Positions 8,636-17,207 of a stretch of DNA of 64,000 bases are shown one piece after another. The stretch lies in assembly GCA_009649675.1 (NCBI GenBank), contig WJPL01000001.1, forward strand, positions 62,001-126,000, read 5' to 3'. Below the pieces are notes generated by a model. That model worked only from the letters and a program-made list of their open reading frames with translations, was not told where the DNA came from and ran no database searches. The stretch is from Alphaproteobacteria bacterium HT1-32. Lineage in GTDB: Bacteria; Pseudomonadota; Alphaproteobacteria; Rhodospirillales; HT1-32. Positions within the stretch are counted from its first letter, which is position 1. The number at the start of each line of letters is the position of its first letter. A program made the translations under genes and the position numbers.

Positions 8636-9244
8636 CTAGGCCGTCATCTGAAAAGCTTCCTCCTCAATGGCCATGAAGGCACGTCCGACGGTGCCAACCG
8701 GCATGTAGAAAACAGCACCGGATGCTGCTTCGAGGTCAGCAAAGAACTGTCCCGCCCAGTTTCCTACATGCGCATTGAAAAAAGCCCGTTGCTCGGCCAG
8801 AGAAACGGGCTGACCGAAAGCACCGGTGATCAGCCCTGCCATCATCTCGCAGACCGATGCAATATTATCCTCAGGCTCATGCAACTCATCAGCCCGCGAT
8901 ATCCCGTGATGCTCCATCGCGTCGCGGAGTTTCGCCAGCGGCTTCTCGTTCAGAAACCCGGTGAGATAGTATGAGCCGAACGGCACCAGCTCGCCCTTGC
9001 CGATACCGATGAACAAATTATTGAATTCTGTTTCAACCGCTTCCGGTCCGGTTGCCCGCGCCACGTTTGCCAGAGCGCGCAGACCGATTCCGATGTCGGT
9101 TTCATCACCTTCGATTTTGGAGAGTCGGCCAAGCATTTCCGCGTCCGCCGGCTTGGCAAGCAAGGCGGCAAGCAGACCATAGAAGCGAGCCCTCAGCTCA
9201 TCTTCTTCGGATATGTCTGTCAAGTGACTGATAGCCGCTGCCAC
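8636..9244 (-). CDS. TorD/DmsD-family molybdoenzyme chaperone
   Basis: About 202 aa, all-helical, with the TorD-family signatures EFNNLFIGIGKGELVPFGSY and LHEPEDNIASVCEMMA. Such chaperones bind the Tat signal and apo form of the molybdenum subunit until the cofactor is loaded. I chose GTG 9244 because AGGAG lies 7 nt upstream; the longer frame from 9295 has no ribosome site and an unconserved leader. It stands between DUF3306 and the Tat-target peptide, so FdhA is the likely client. Confidence 0.85.
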   Translation of the reverse strand: MAAAISHLTDISEEDELRARFYGLLAALLAKPADAEMLGRLSKIEGDETDIGIGLRALANVARATGPEAVETEFNNLFIGIGKGELVPFGSYYLTGFLNEKPLAKLRDAMEHHGISRADELHEPEDNIASVCEMMAGLITGAFGQPVSLAEQRAFFNAHVGNWAGQFFADLEAASGAVFYMPVGTVGRAFMAIEEEAFQMTA

Positions 9245-9416
9245 ATAACATCTCCTGAACGATTTCCCCGACTGCTGTCCTCGATGGAACCGCAATCCTG
9301 CCAGTTAACCTGACTTAATATAATGATTGAATGCCATCTCTCTTCAGCGGTCAATGGATATAAACGCAAACCTGCCCGGCATTCCGTGCATTCCCGCCAT
9401 TTATTCCAAAAAAATC

Positions 9417-9980
9417 TCAGGCTTTTCCGCGATCCGGAACTTCCTCGACACTAGTATCGGGAGAGTTTTCAGCGATATCGTTCGCAGATTGAGCGGAATC
9501 GCCCTCCTCCGTCACGTCATCGGCATTCTCTTCCGTTCCGGCAGCCTCACCGTCAGCATCGGGAACACCCTCCTTTTCCGGATCATCTTCTTCATATCCG
9601 GACCCGGCCCGATAGGACGTCTTGATCTGTTCGACGATGCCCTCTGCCAGGTTGAAATCTTCGTCATAGTCATCAAGACCATCCCGAAAAGCGAAGGCGG
9701 GATCGGACTGCCAGAGTTTGCGCAGCGCCAGTTTACGAAGCTGATCCGGCACGCCTTCCTTCATGAACCCGGTATAATCGGAATCCTTGCCAAGACTCTC
9801 GATATCCGGAAGCGGGTCAGCTGCTGTTTCTTCGACGGGCTCGACAGCCTTCTCCGCAACCGGGTCCGGAGTCATCTCAACCGTCATTTCAGAATCGGTC
9901 GTCTCCTCTTTCGTCGGCCGCTTTGTTTCCACAGCCTTCCGCTGTGACCAGCGACTGAGGAAGCTTTTCTCATCCGTCAT
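9417..9980 (-). CDS. DUF3306 formate dehydrogenase accessory protein
   Basis: A 187-aa acidic protein. It begins MTDEKSFLSRWSQRK and has the DUF3306 core DYTGFMKEGVPDQLRKLALR, continuing as KLWQSDPAFAFRDGLDDYDE. A long Glu/Asp/Ala-rich tail with little predicted structure follows. ATG 9980 lies 11 nt inside the 3' end of the DUF3305 gene, indicating coupled translation. Pairing of DUF3305 and DUF3306 beside a TorD chaperone and fdhA is established in Alphaproteobacteria; the biochemical role is not. Confidence 0.85.
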   Translation of the reverse strand: MTDEKSFLSRWSQRKAVETKRPTKEETTDSEMTVEMTPDPVAEKAVEPVEETAADPLPDIESLGKDSDYTGFMKEGVPDQLRKLALRKLWQSDPAFAFRDGLDDYDEDFNLAEGIVEQIKTSYRAGSGYEEDDPEKEGVPDADGEAAGTEENADDVTEEGDSAQSANDIAENSPDTSVEEVPDRGKA

Positions 9981-10485
9981 GGCGTTCCCGCTTTCTCCGG
10001 CTAAATCCCAGCTTGTCCGGGTCCACCTTGTCGCGCTTACGTTTGTATTGAGGCTCATCGACGTGAAAAGCCTGAATGAAGTCCCTTACCATCCCCAGCA
10101 CTTCCGGCGGCATGGGCACCGCATCGACGATATCGTCGCCATTATTTGCATAGGCCAGCGCCTCATACGGGCAGGCTGTAACATGGTGTGGCTCGACATC
10201 ATGGTCTTCCGCTTCCTCGCCCCGGCGCATCAGCACGTACAGCGACGGCTTATCCATCGAAAGATTATACAGATAACCTTCCGTTTCGCGCCGGAACAGT
10301 TCAAGATCCAGCGTCGCCGCATGAAACTGCACCCAGTCCGGTCCGGACTGAATAGATTGCCATTCCTCAATGTCGGGCGCACCGGAGAACACCGACACCG
10401 CCCGCCAGGAGTAATCTACCCAGGGGTTATCGATTCGCCGACGTTCAATCACGATGCCGATCTTCAGCCGTTCGATCCTGTCCAA
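9970..10485 (-). CDS. DUF3305 formate dehydrogenase accessory protein
   Basis: A 171-aa protein with the DUF3305 hallmarks: IERRRIDNPWVDYSW near the start, ETEGYLYNLSMDKPSLYVLM, and a C-terminal VTACPYEALAYANNG. The start is TTG 10485: no in-frame ATG lies upstream, and a strong ribosome site (GGGAGGGG) stands about 6 nt before it. It is the first gene of the fdh operon on the minus strand, divergent from rpoH. Function unknown; the context points to maturation of the formate dehydrogenase. Confidence 0.85.
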   Translation of the reverse strand: MDRIERLKIGIVIERRRIDNPWVDYSWRAVSVFSGAPDIEEWQSIQSGPDWVQFHAATLDLELFRRETEGYLYNLSMDKPSLYVLMRRGEEAEDHDVEPHHVTACPYEALAYANNGDDIVDAVPMPPEVLGMVRDFIQAFHVDEPQYKRKRDKVDPDKLGFSRRKRERHDG

Positions 10486-10566
10486 TTCAGCCCCTCCCTT
10501 TTTATCTACTGAACGCCCCCCTCACCGGAAAAGCAATGAGTCGAAAAACTCTCCATAACCCCACAG

Positions 10567-10578
10567 CATCAATTGATG
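10567..10578. repeat. 12-bp perfect palindrome CATCAATTGATG
   Basis: A perfect inverted repeat 7 nt upstream of the rpoH -35 box and about 80 nt upstream of the DUF3305 start. It could be an operator for either divergent gene. It is not an FNR site, whose half-sites point the other way (TTGAT then ATCAA). Confidence 0.4.
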
Positions 10579-10585
10579 GTGACTA

Positions 10586-10614
10586 TTGAACCGGAAAGCA
10601 AAAAACTGTATATT
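10586..10614 (+). promoter_or_regulatory. Sigma-70-type promoter of rpoH
   Basis: The -35 box TTGAAC (10586-10591) and -10 box TATATT (10609-10614) are separated by exactly 17 nt. Each hexamer matches the consensus at five positions or nearly so. Transcription would begin near 10621, giving a leader of about 200 nt before rpoH. Confidence 0.65.
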
Positions 10615-10821
10615 ATGGATGTCGGTGGCAGATGCCTGTACAGGGTCTGCCAATACCGGACAGACAGATTGCTTGGCTCAAGGATCTGGCAACTCAGTAG
10701 TGAGTTTACGGGATGTCGCTGAATGTTCAGGGCAATCCGAAAGACGCCATCTTCCTGCCACAGTATCCGTCTCTGGTAACGCCGACGCTGAGTCATGGTG
10801 TCCGTTAAAGGAGGATACAGG

Positions 10822-11694
10822 ATGTCGTCTATCAATTTGCCACTTGTCCCAGACAATGGCCTGAACAGCTATCTTCAGAAAATCCGCGCGTTCCCGATGC
10901 TCTCCAAGGAAGAGGAGACCGCTCTGGCTGAACGTCTGCGTGATGAAGGTGACGTCGAGGCTGCGCACAAGCTGGTTACCAGCCATCTGCGGCTGGTCGC
11001 CAAGATTGCATTCAAGTTCAAGAATTACGGATTGCCCGTCTCAGACCTGATTGCTGAAGGCAATATCGGGCTGATGACCGCCGTGAAAAAATTCGACCCG
11101 GATCTCGGCTATCGTCTCTCAACCTACGCCATGTGGTGGATTCGTGCTGCCATCGGCGAGTTCGTGCTGAATTCCTGGTCCATCGTCAAAACCGGCTCCA
11201 ATGCGGCGCGCAAACGGCTGTTCTTCAAGCTGAAAGGCGTGAAGGCACGTCTTGGCATGCTGGACGACCGTGAGCTGTCCCCCCTTGAAACCCGGCAGAT
11301 CGCAAGCGAATTGCAGGTGCCCGAGCATGAGGTGACAGACCTCAGTCGCCGGATGATTGGCAGCGATTCCTCCCTGAACGCGCCGCTCAGCCAGGACAGC
11401 GAAATGCAGCATATTGAAATGCTGGAAGACGACACACCGAACCCGGAGGAAGCCTATGCCGCCTCCGAGGAGCTGGGCTATCGCAGCCAGATGCTGAAAT
11501 CTGCAATGGACATCCTGAACGAACGTGAACAGGACATTCTGGTCAGTCGCCGGCTGGTCGAAGACCCTCTGACGCTGGAAGAACTCGGCGACCGGTATGG
11601 TGTCAGTCGCGAACGTATCCGCCAGATCGAAGTCCGGGCCTTCGAAAAGCTGCAGCACAAGATGAAGGAGAGTCTGGCACTTGCTGCTGCCTGA
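10822..11694 (+). CDS. rpoH: Heat-shock sigma factor RpoH (sigma-32)
   Basis: A 290-aa sigma factor. Region 2 contains SDLIAEGNIGLMTAVKKFDP and STYAMWWIRAAIGEFVLNSW. The RpoH box, ARKRLFFKLKG, distinguishes it from RpoD. Region 4 ends with TLEELGDRYGVSRERIRQIE. It directs RNA polymerase to heat-shock promoters. ATG 10822 follows AAGGAGG by 7 nt and is preferred over the in-frame ATG 10795. Many Alphaproteobacteria carry more than one rpoH; which paralogue this is cannot be told. Its leader could fold over the ribosome site. Confidence 0.95.
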   Translation: MSSINLPLVPDNGLNSYLQKIRAFPMLSKEEETALAERLRDEGDVEAAHKLVTSHLRLVAKIAFKFKNYGLPVSDLIAEGNIGLMTAVKKFDPDLGYRLSTYAMWWIRAAIGEFVLNSWSIVKTGSNAARKRLFFKLKGVKARLGMLDDRELSPLETRQIASELQVPEHEVTDLSRRMIGSDSSLNAPLSQDSEMQHIEMLEDDTPNPEEAYAASEELGYRSQMLKSAMDILNEREQDILVSRRLVEDPLTLEELGDRYGVSRERIRQIEVRAFEKLQHKMKESLALAAA

Positions 11695-11900
11695 CAAACA
11701 AGGACTGGGGTAAACTTCCAAATCGGCTGAATACTGGTAATGACGTCTCCCTCCAGACGGGCCATCCGGTCCATGATCGACGGCGCTCTCATGACCATCA
11801 AAACAGGCACCGCCTTTGAAAGGCGTGCAGAGCGCTGTCTGATCCGTATATTTTCGGCCCGGCCCCGTCCGAAATCGGTTACAGGATCAAGAGGCAAAAT

Positions 11901-12869
11901 ATGTCAGAAATGATTTCGATCCGCGGTCTGACCAAAAGGTTCGGCGCCTTCACTGCGGTGGATGGCATTGACCTTTCGGTTCAGTCCGGGGAAGTCCTTG
12001 GCTTTCTCGGCCCGAATGGCGCCGGAAAATCGACAACCATGAAAATGGTGACCGGTTTTCTGGAACCGACAGCCGGCAGCATTTCGGTCTGCGGTCATGA
12101 TGTTTCCCGCGAACCGGTCGCGGCAAAAAAGCGTATTGGCTATCTGCCGGAAGGTGCGCCGCTTTATGGTGACATGACACCCGCCGGCTTTCTGGATTTT
12201 GTTGGCGGCATCCGCGGCTTTGACGGGGCGGAACGGAAGCGCCGGATCGAACGCGTTGCCGAGAAAATCCAGCTGCAGGAAGTCATGTACCAGCCTATCG
12301 ACACCCTGTCGAAAGGCTTCAAACGCCGTGTCGGGCTGGCTCAGGCAATCCTTCATGATCCGGAAGTCCTGATTCTGGACGAGCCGACGGACGGTCTCGA
12401 CCCAAACCAGAAACAGCAGGTGCGCGAACTGATTGCCGAAATGTCGCCGGACCGGGCGATTGTCATTTCCACCCATATCCTGGAAGAAGTTGAAGCCATC
12501 TGCAGTCGCGCCGTCATCATCGCACGTGGCAAACTGCTGGCCGACGGAACGGCTGAATCCCTGCAGGCCCGCCTGCCCTATCACAACGCGGTTGTCATGA
12601 CCCTGGATACGGCGAACGCCGCCGGACTGACAGAGGCGCTGAAGCTTCTTTCCGGTGTCGCCAGTGTTGACCAGATATCGGCAACCGACAGCGTTACCCG
12701 GCTTCGGGTCAATGCCCTGGAGGCAAAGCCAATCATCAGTGAAGTCGCAGATCTGGTGAAGGCAAAGAATATCCCGGTATCCGAGCTGTCTGTCGAAAAA
12801 GGGCGGCTCGACGATATTTTCCGGCGAATCACCAAAGCTCAGACCACGGGAGAAACCGGCAATGCGTAA
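11901..12869 (+). CDS. ABC transporter ATPase, GldA/ABC-2 type
   Basis: A 322-aa ATPase with Walker A (GPNGAGKST), an atypical signature loop in the segment DTLSKGFKRRVGLAQAIL, Walker B (VLILDEPTDGLD) and the H-loop (STHILEE). A C-terminal domain of about 90 residues, common in GldA/NosF/CcmA-like exporters, follows. The gene overlaps the permease gene by 8 nt and is first of a four-gene operon (ATPase, permease, GldG-like, DUF4340). The substrate is unknown; in Bacteroidetes the related GldAFG complex supports gliding, but here an envelope role other than gliding is likely. Confidence 0.9.
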   Translation: MSEMISIRGLTKRFGAFTAVDGIDLSVQSGEVLGFLGPNGAGKSTTMKMVTGFLEPTAGSISVCGHDVSREPVAAKKRIGYLPEGAPLYGDMTPAGFLDFVGGIRGFDGAERKRRIERVAEKIQLQEVMYQPIDTLSKGFKRRVGLAQAILHDPEVLILDEPTDGLDPNQKQQVRELIAEMSPDRAIVISTHILEEVEAICSRAVIIARGKLLADGTAESLQARLPYHNAVVMTLDTANAAGLTEALKLLSGVASVDQISATDSVTRLRVNALEAKPIISEVADLVKAKNIPVSELSVEKGRLDDIFRRITKAQTTGETGNA

Positions 12870-13596
12870 CATCGCCCTGATCGCCCGACGGGAACTTGCG
12901 GGTTATTTCACCACCCCGGTTGCCTATGTCTTCATCGTTATCTTTCTGGCAGTCTCCGGGTCGTTCACCTTCTATATCGGCGGTTTTTTTGACCGTGGTC
13001 AGGCCGACCTTCAGCCCTTCTTCAATTTTCACGCCTGGTTGTACCTGCTGCTGATCCCCGCAATCTCCATGCGGCTCTGGGCAGAAGAACGCAAAAGCGG
13101 CACCATCGAGTTGCTGATGACACTGCCTGTTACGCCGCAGGAAGCCGTCATCGGGAAATTCCTGTCCGCGTGGATTTTTGCCGGTGTTGCACTGGCTCTG
13201 ACCTTCCCGCTCTGGATCACCGTGAACTTCCTTGGCGAGCCTGATAATGGCGTCATCCTTGCCAGCTATATCGGCAGTTTCATCATGGCCGGTGCCTATC
13301 TGGCCATCGGAGCCAGCATCTCCGCCCTGACCAAAAATCAGGTCATCGCCTTTATTCTGGGGGCCAGTGTCTGTTTTCTGTTCACCATGAGCGGTGTCGA
13401 ACTGGTGCTTGAATTCTTCCGCGGCTGGGCACCCGATCTGTTGATCGAAACCGTCGCCTCGATGAGCTTCCTGACCAATTTCCAGCAGATATCCAAGGGG
13501 GTCATCGACATTCGTCATATCATCTTCTTCGGATCACTGATTTTCGTCTGGTTGTGGATCAATCTTCTGATCCTTGATCTCAAGAAAGCGTCGTGA
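12862..13596 (+). CDS. ABC-2 type permease, GldF-like
   Basis: A 244-aa integral membrane protein with about six hydrophobic helices. It shows the family motif RLWAEERKSGTIELLMTLPV in the cytoplasmic loop after the second helix, and NRNIAL-like basic residues at the N-terminus. It forms the membrane channel for the ATPase encoded just upstream, whose stop codon it overlaps (ATGCGTAA). It is followed after 12 nt by the GldG-like gene, a conserved order. Confidence 0.88.
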   Translation: MRNIALIARRELAGYFTTPVAYVFIVIFLAVSGSFTFYIGGFFDRGQADLQPFFNFHAWLYLLLIPAISMRLWAEERKSGTIELLMTLPVTPQEAVIGKFLSAWIFAGVALALTFPLWITVNFLGEPDNGVILASYIGSFIMAGAYLAIGASISALTKNQVIAFILGASVCFLFTMSGVELVLEFFRGWAPDLLIETVASMSFLTNFQQISKGVIDIRHIIFFGSLIFVWLWINLLILDLKKAS

Positions 13597-13608
13597 GGGG
13601 GATCTGAC

Positions 13609-15519
13609 ATGAAACTGTTTCAGAACATCGACCGTGGACGGCTCAGCCTGATTGCCATACCGCTGCTGATCGTCCTGTTTTTCGCGATCAATATCTTCTC
13701 CAACACGACCTTCAATGCCACCCGGCTTGATCTGACGGAGAACAAACTGTTCACCGTCTCTGATGGCACACGTCAGGTGCTGGAAAATATCGAGGAACCG
13801 ATCACGGCCCGCCTGTATTTCTCCAAATCACTCGGTGAACGCAGCCCCGGATATGCGACCTATTTCAACCGGGTCCGCGAATTACTCGAACAGTATTCCG
13901 ATATCTCCGGTGGCAAGCTGCAGTTACAGCTTTTCAACCCCGAGCCCTTTACCGACGAGGAAGACCGCGCCGTTGCCTTCGGCCTTCGCGGTGTCCCGAT
14001 CAACAGCGCCAATGATCTTGGTTATTTCGGACTGGCCGCGACCAACAGTACCGATGATCAGGAGATCGTCTCGTTCTTTGTCCGCGACCGGGAAAGCTTC
14101 ATCGAATATGACCTGACGAAGCTGGTCTACAGTCTGTCGACCCCGAAAAAGCCAACCATCGGCATCATGACGGAACTGCCGGTGATGGGGAATCCGAACC
14201 CTCAGTTCGCACGTCCCGAATGGGGTTTTGTTGCGCGGATAAAGGATTTCTTCTCGGTCGTTCCGGTGGCCACGGATATCGCCACGATCCCGGAGGATAT
14301 CGACATCCTCCTGCTCGCCCATCCCCGCAATCTCTCAGACAACATTCAGTACGCGATTGACCAGTTTGTCATGAAGGGCGGCCGCGCACTGGTATTTGTT
14401 GATGCCAATGCAGAGACCGCACCACTGGCGGCATCACCGATGGGCATGGGCAAGGCGCCACAGCCTGACCAGTCTGATCTGGTCCGGCTGATGAAGTCCT
14501 GGGGTGTTGAACTGATCGATCAGAAGCTTGCAGCAGATCGTTCTGCCGCCCGCCGCGTAACCCTTGGCGGGGCTGCCATGCAGCGTCCGGTGGTTACCGA
14601 CTATGTGGCCTGGATATCCGCCAAGCCGGCGAACTTTGACACCAATGACGTCGTCACCGGCCAGCTTGAAGAGATCAATTTTGCCACCCCCGGTGCCTTG
14701 CGGGTACTGGAAGGGGCAACAACCACGGTCCAGCCGCTCATTGAAACCGGCACGGATTCCATGCTGATCGATGCGGGTTACGCCCGGCCGACCCCTCAGG
14801 TTCTTGAAATGCTGAATGACTTCAAGTCTGGCGGCGAGAAGCTGCTGCTGGCGGCCCGGATCACCGGATCGGCGGAAAGCGCCTTCCCGAACGGTGCGCC
14901 TGCCGACAAGGGTACAGCCGCACCGTCACATGTTGCCAGGACCGATTCCCTGCGGGTCATCGTCGTCTCCGATGTTGATATGCTCTACGATCAGTACTGG
15001 GCCGACAGTCAGAATTTCATGGGCCAGAATGTCAGCGTCCCCTTCGCCGATAATGCGAACTTCGTCGTGAACGCGCTGGATTCACTCAGCGGCAGCGAAT
15101 CCCTCATCGGCCTTCGTGCCCGCGGCGAATCTTCCCGCCCCTTCCTGGTGGTCGAGAATCTCGAACGTCAGGCAGAAATTCAGTTCCGCGCCAAGGAACA
15201 GGAACTGCTCGCAAAGCTGAAAACTGCCGAGCGCGAACTGGAAGATCTGCTGAAAAGCGGCGGCGCAGACCCGGCACAGGTTGAGGCTGTTCTGTCAGAT
15301 GATCAGAGACAGAAAATCGAACAGACCCGGGTTGAGATGATTCAGCTTCGCCGTGAATTACGGGATGTGCAGGGCGCACTCCGCCAGGATATCGAGCAAC
15401 TCGACAGTACGCTGAAGTTCCTTGATATCTGGCTGATGCCGTTGCTGGTCATCATTGCCCTGCTGCTGGTGACATTCTTTCGCTATCGCCGTCGTTCGCA
15501 CGCGATGACCACGTCCTGA
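13609..15519 (+). CDS. GldG-like ABC auxiliary protein
   Basis: A 636-aa protein with one N-terminal transmembrane helix (about 15-32, LIAIPLLIVLFFAINIF), the GldG motif TRLDLTENKLFTVSDGTR at the start of a large periplasmic domain, a coiled-coil-rich segment near 530-590 and a second membrane helix close to the C-terminus (IWLMPLLVIIALLLVTFF). GldG-type proteins work with GldF/GldA-like transporters. Spacing (12 nt after the permease, 26 nt before DUF4340) supports one operon. The transported substrate is not known. Confidence 0.88.
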   Translation: MKLFQNIDRGRLSLIAIPLLIVLFFAINIFSNTTFNATRLDLTENKLFTVSDGTRQVLENIEEPITARLYFSKSLGERSPGYATYFNRVRELLEQYSDISGGKLQLQLFNPEPFTDEEDRAVAFGLRGVPINSANDLGYFGLAATNSTDDQEIVSFFVRDRESFIEYDLTKLVYSLSTPKKPTIGIMTELPVMGNPNPQFARPEWGFVARIKDFFSVVPVATDIATIPEDIDILLLAHPRNLSDNIQYAIDQFVMKGGRALVFVDANAETAPLAASPMGMGKAPQPDQSDLVRLMKSWGVELIDQKLAADRSAARRVTLGGAAMQRPVVTDYVAWISAKPANFDTNDVVTGQLEEINFATPGALRVLEGATTTVQPLIETGTDSMLIDAGYARPTPQVLEMLNDFKSGGEKLLLAARITGSAESAFPNGAPADKGTAAPSHVARTDSLRVIVVSDVDMLYDQYWADSQNFMGQNVSVPFADNANFVVNALDSLSGSESLIGLRARGESSRPFLVVENLERQAEIQFRAKEQELLAKLKTAERELEDLLKSGGADPAQVEAVLSDDQRQKIEQTRVEMIQLRRELRDVQGALRQDIEQLDSTLKFLDIWLMPLLVIIALLLVTFFRYRRRSHAMTTS

Positions 15520-15545
15520 AGACCGAGAAAGCTGGAGCGTCGACC

Positions 15546-16574
15546 ATGAAACAATCCACCTTCGTCATCCTGCTGGTCGCTACCGGGCTTTCGGTGGCAG
15601 CAGCCATAACCGCTGCCGGGCTGCGCTCCGGGTCAAATCTGGAAGCCGGTGCTGGCGAGCCCTTTGTCGATAATCTCGGCGAGAATATGAGCGCCGTCGC
15701 CTCGATCACCCTGCAAAGCAACAGCGACCGGACAGAACTGATCCGCAACGGTGATCAGTGGGTTCTGGGTGGCGATCTGGAGGGCTATCCCGCGAGCAAT
15801 ATCGAGGTCCGCGACCTTCTGGTCGGGTTGGCCGACAGCCGGAGGCTGGAACCGAAGACCGCACTCAAAGACCGGTTTGCGAAATTGCAGGTCAATGATG
15901 TCACCGAAACCGGGGCAGAAGGTAAACGGGTCACCATCAAGAACAAAGATGGCGAGGTACTGGCGGATCTGATCGTCGGCAAAGCGTGGTTTGGCCAGGT
16001 CGGGCTCGACAAGACCGGCCGCTATGTCCGCGCTCTTGATGATGATCGGGCCTGGCTGACAGTTGGTGACCTGGCAGTCGGCGCACGGGTGCGCGATGTG
16101 GTCGATACAAAGATCATCCCGGCCATCACAACTGCTGATGTCAGACGTGTAACCGTCTCCCATCCGGACGGTCATGAACTGGTCGTGGAGCGGGAAAAAC
16201 CCGAAGACAATTTCATCCTCGTCGACAAACCGGCAGACCGGGAACTGCGCAGCCCGGCAATTACCGGCAGCTTCGCCAATGCTCTGCAAAGCATGACGCT
16301 GGAGACAGTTCTGCCAGCCACCGCAGTAACCCTCGACCCGACGAAAACAGTCATGCTGGTGGCCGAGACCTTCGACGGCGGCACCGTCATTCTGAAATTG
16401 CAGAATGATGGCGATCAATCTGTTCTGGCTGTTGAAGGACTACACACCGCCGGACGCAGTGCAGATGAGAAGACCGGGATTGATCGTCGCCGCTGGCTCT
16501 ATCAGGTTCCTAAATGGCGCTATGATGATCTGACCAAGCAGATGAAAGACATGCTGGCAGAACCTACTTCCTGA
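15546..16574 (+). CDS. DUF4340 envelope protein
   Basis: A 342-aa protein with an N-terminal signal anchor (FVILLVATGLSVAAAITAAG) and DUF4340 repeats. Typical fragments are ITLQSNSDRTELIRNGDQWV, RDLLVGLADSRRLEPKT and DRRRWLYQVPKWRYDDL. DUF4340 proteins regularly follow GldG-like genes in Proteobacteria and are thought to act outside the cytoplasmic membrane with the transporter. It ends 6 nt from the convergent mobA. Confidence 0.85.
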   Translation: MKQSTFVILLVATGLSVAAAITAAGLRSGSNLEAGAGEPFVDNLGENMSAVASITLQSNSDRTELIRNGDQWVLGGDLEGYPASNIEVRDLLVGLADSRRLEPKTALKDRFAKLQVNDVTETGAEGKRVTIKNKDGEVLADLIVGKAWFGQVGLDKTGRYVRALDDDRAWLTVGDLAVGARVRDVVDTKIIPAITTADVRRVTVSHPDGHELVVEREKPEDNFILVDKPADRELRSPAITGSFANALQSMTLETVLPATAVTLDPTKTVMLVAETFDGGTVILKLQNDGDQSVLAVEGLHTAGRSADEKTGIDRRRWLYQVPKWRYDDLTKQMKDMLAEPTS

Positions 16575-16580
16575 CCCCAG

Positions 16581-17207
16581 CTAGCCCCGCCCGGAAAGCA
16601 GTTCTTCGGCCAGCGCCAGATCTTCCGGGCGGTTCACGTTGAAGAAGGGATCGACCGGCACAGCCGGCCAGTCTGCATAGGCAACGGAATATTCTGCCGT
16701 CCAGCGGTCAATCTTGCGAATGTCCCGCACCGTCAGGGCCTCCCGGAGAGGTTCTGCCAGGGCGACCGGCCAGAGACCGACAACGGGATGCGTACGCTCA
16801 CCGGAACGCGCACAACCAATGTCCGCTCCCGCATCAGACACCGCCGTCACAAGGCGGGCGACAAGATCTTCCGGAATGAAGGGGGCGTCGGTGGGGCAAC
16901 TGATGATATGGGTTATTCCCGGCTGATTCGCCTGCATCCATTCCAGCCCGGTCAGGATCCCGGCCAGCGGTCCGGCAAAGCCTTCCACCACATCACGGGC
17001 AACCGGCAAACCGGTATCTACAAAGCGATCTGTATCTCCGTTGGCATTCAGCAACACCATCCCGGTCTGGGTCACAATCCGGTCAACGATATGTGCAAGA
17101 ATGGTTTTCCCGCCCAGCAGGCGAAGAGACTTGTCGCCGCCACCCATACGCCGTGCCTGACCACCTGCCAGCAAAACAGCCGCGACATTTACCGGATTGT
17201 CAGTCAT
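16581..17207 (-). CDS. mobA: Molybdenum cofactor guanylyltransferase MobA
   Basis: A 208-aa nucleotidyltransferase with the signature LLAGGQARRMGGGDKSL at residues 11-27 and the metal-site segment ISCPTDAPFIP. It transfers GMP from GTP to molybdopterin, making the MGD cofactor needed by both FdhA and SoeA here. ATG 17207 overlaps the fdhD stop by 8 nt, so the two are coupled; the longer frame from 17306 would lie inside fdhD and is rejected. Confidence 0.93.
   Translation of the reverse strand: MTDNPVNVAAVLLAGGQARRMGGGDKSLRLLGGKTILAHIVDRIVTQTGMVLLNANGDTDRFVDTGLPVARDVVEGFAGPLAGILTGLEWMQANQPGITHIISCPTDAPFIPEDLVARLVTAVSDAGADIGCARSGERTHPVVGLWPVALAEPLREALTVRDIRKIDRWTAEYSVAYADWPAVPVDPFFNVNRPEDLALAEELLSGRG

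Larger units (their letters stand above)
10486..10821 (+). promoter_or_regulatory. fdh/rpoH divergent intergenic region with rpoH leader
   Basis: This 336-bp stretch without a gene separates the fdh operon (minus) from rpoH (plus). It holds a 12-bp palindrome, a near-consensus sigma-70 promoter for rpoH and a transcribed leader of about 200 nt. In the leader, GGCAGA (10627-10632) pairs with TCTGCC (10646-10651) around the palindrome CCTGTACAGG; AACTCA (10691-10696) pairs with TGAGTT (10701-10706); TAACG/GAC (10777-10781, 10784-10786) pairs with GTC/CGTTA (10800-10807). GTATCC (10763-10768) can pair with GGATAC (10813-10818), covering part of the ribosome site AAGGAGG (10808-10814). I see no convincing coding frame. 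Confidence 0.6.

Noticed and set aside
11797-11840. Hairpin GCACCGCCTTTGAAAGGCGT region as an rpoH terminator.
   Set aside because: The stem has a bulge and a three-base loop, no U-tract, and lies over 100 nt from the rpoH stop.
11904-12872. A 322-aa minus-strand frame opposite the GldA-like ATPase.
   Set aside because: Mirror of an ABC ATPase with all Walker motifs; no ribosome site or recognisable domain.
12829-13518. A 229-aa Asp/Gln/Gly-rich minus-strand frame opposite the permease.
   Set aside because: Shadow of a membrane protein: hydrophobic codons read in reverse give such polar composition.
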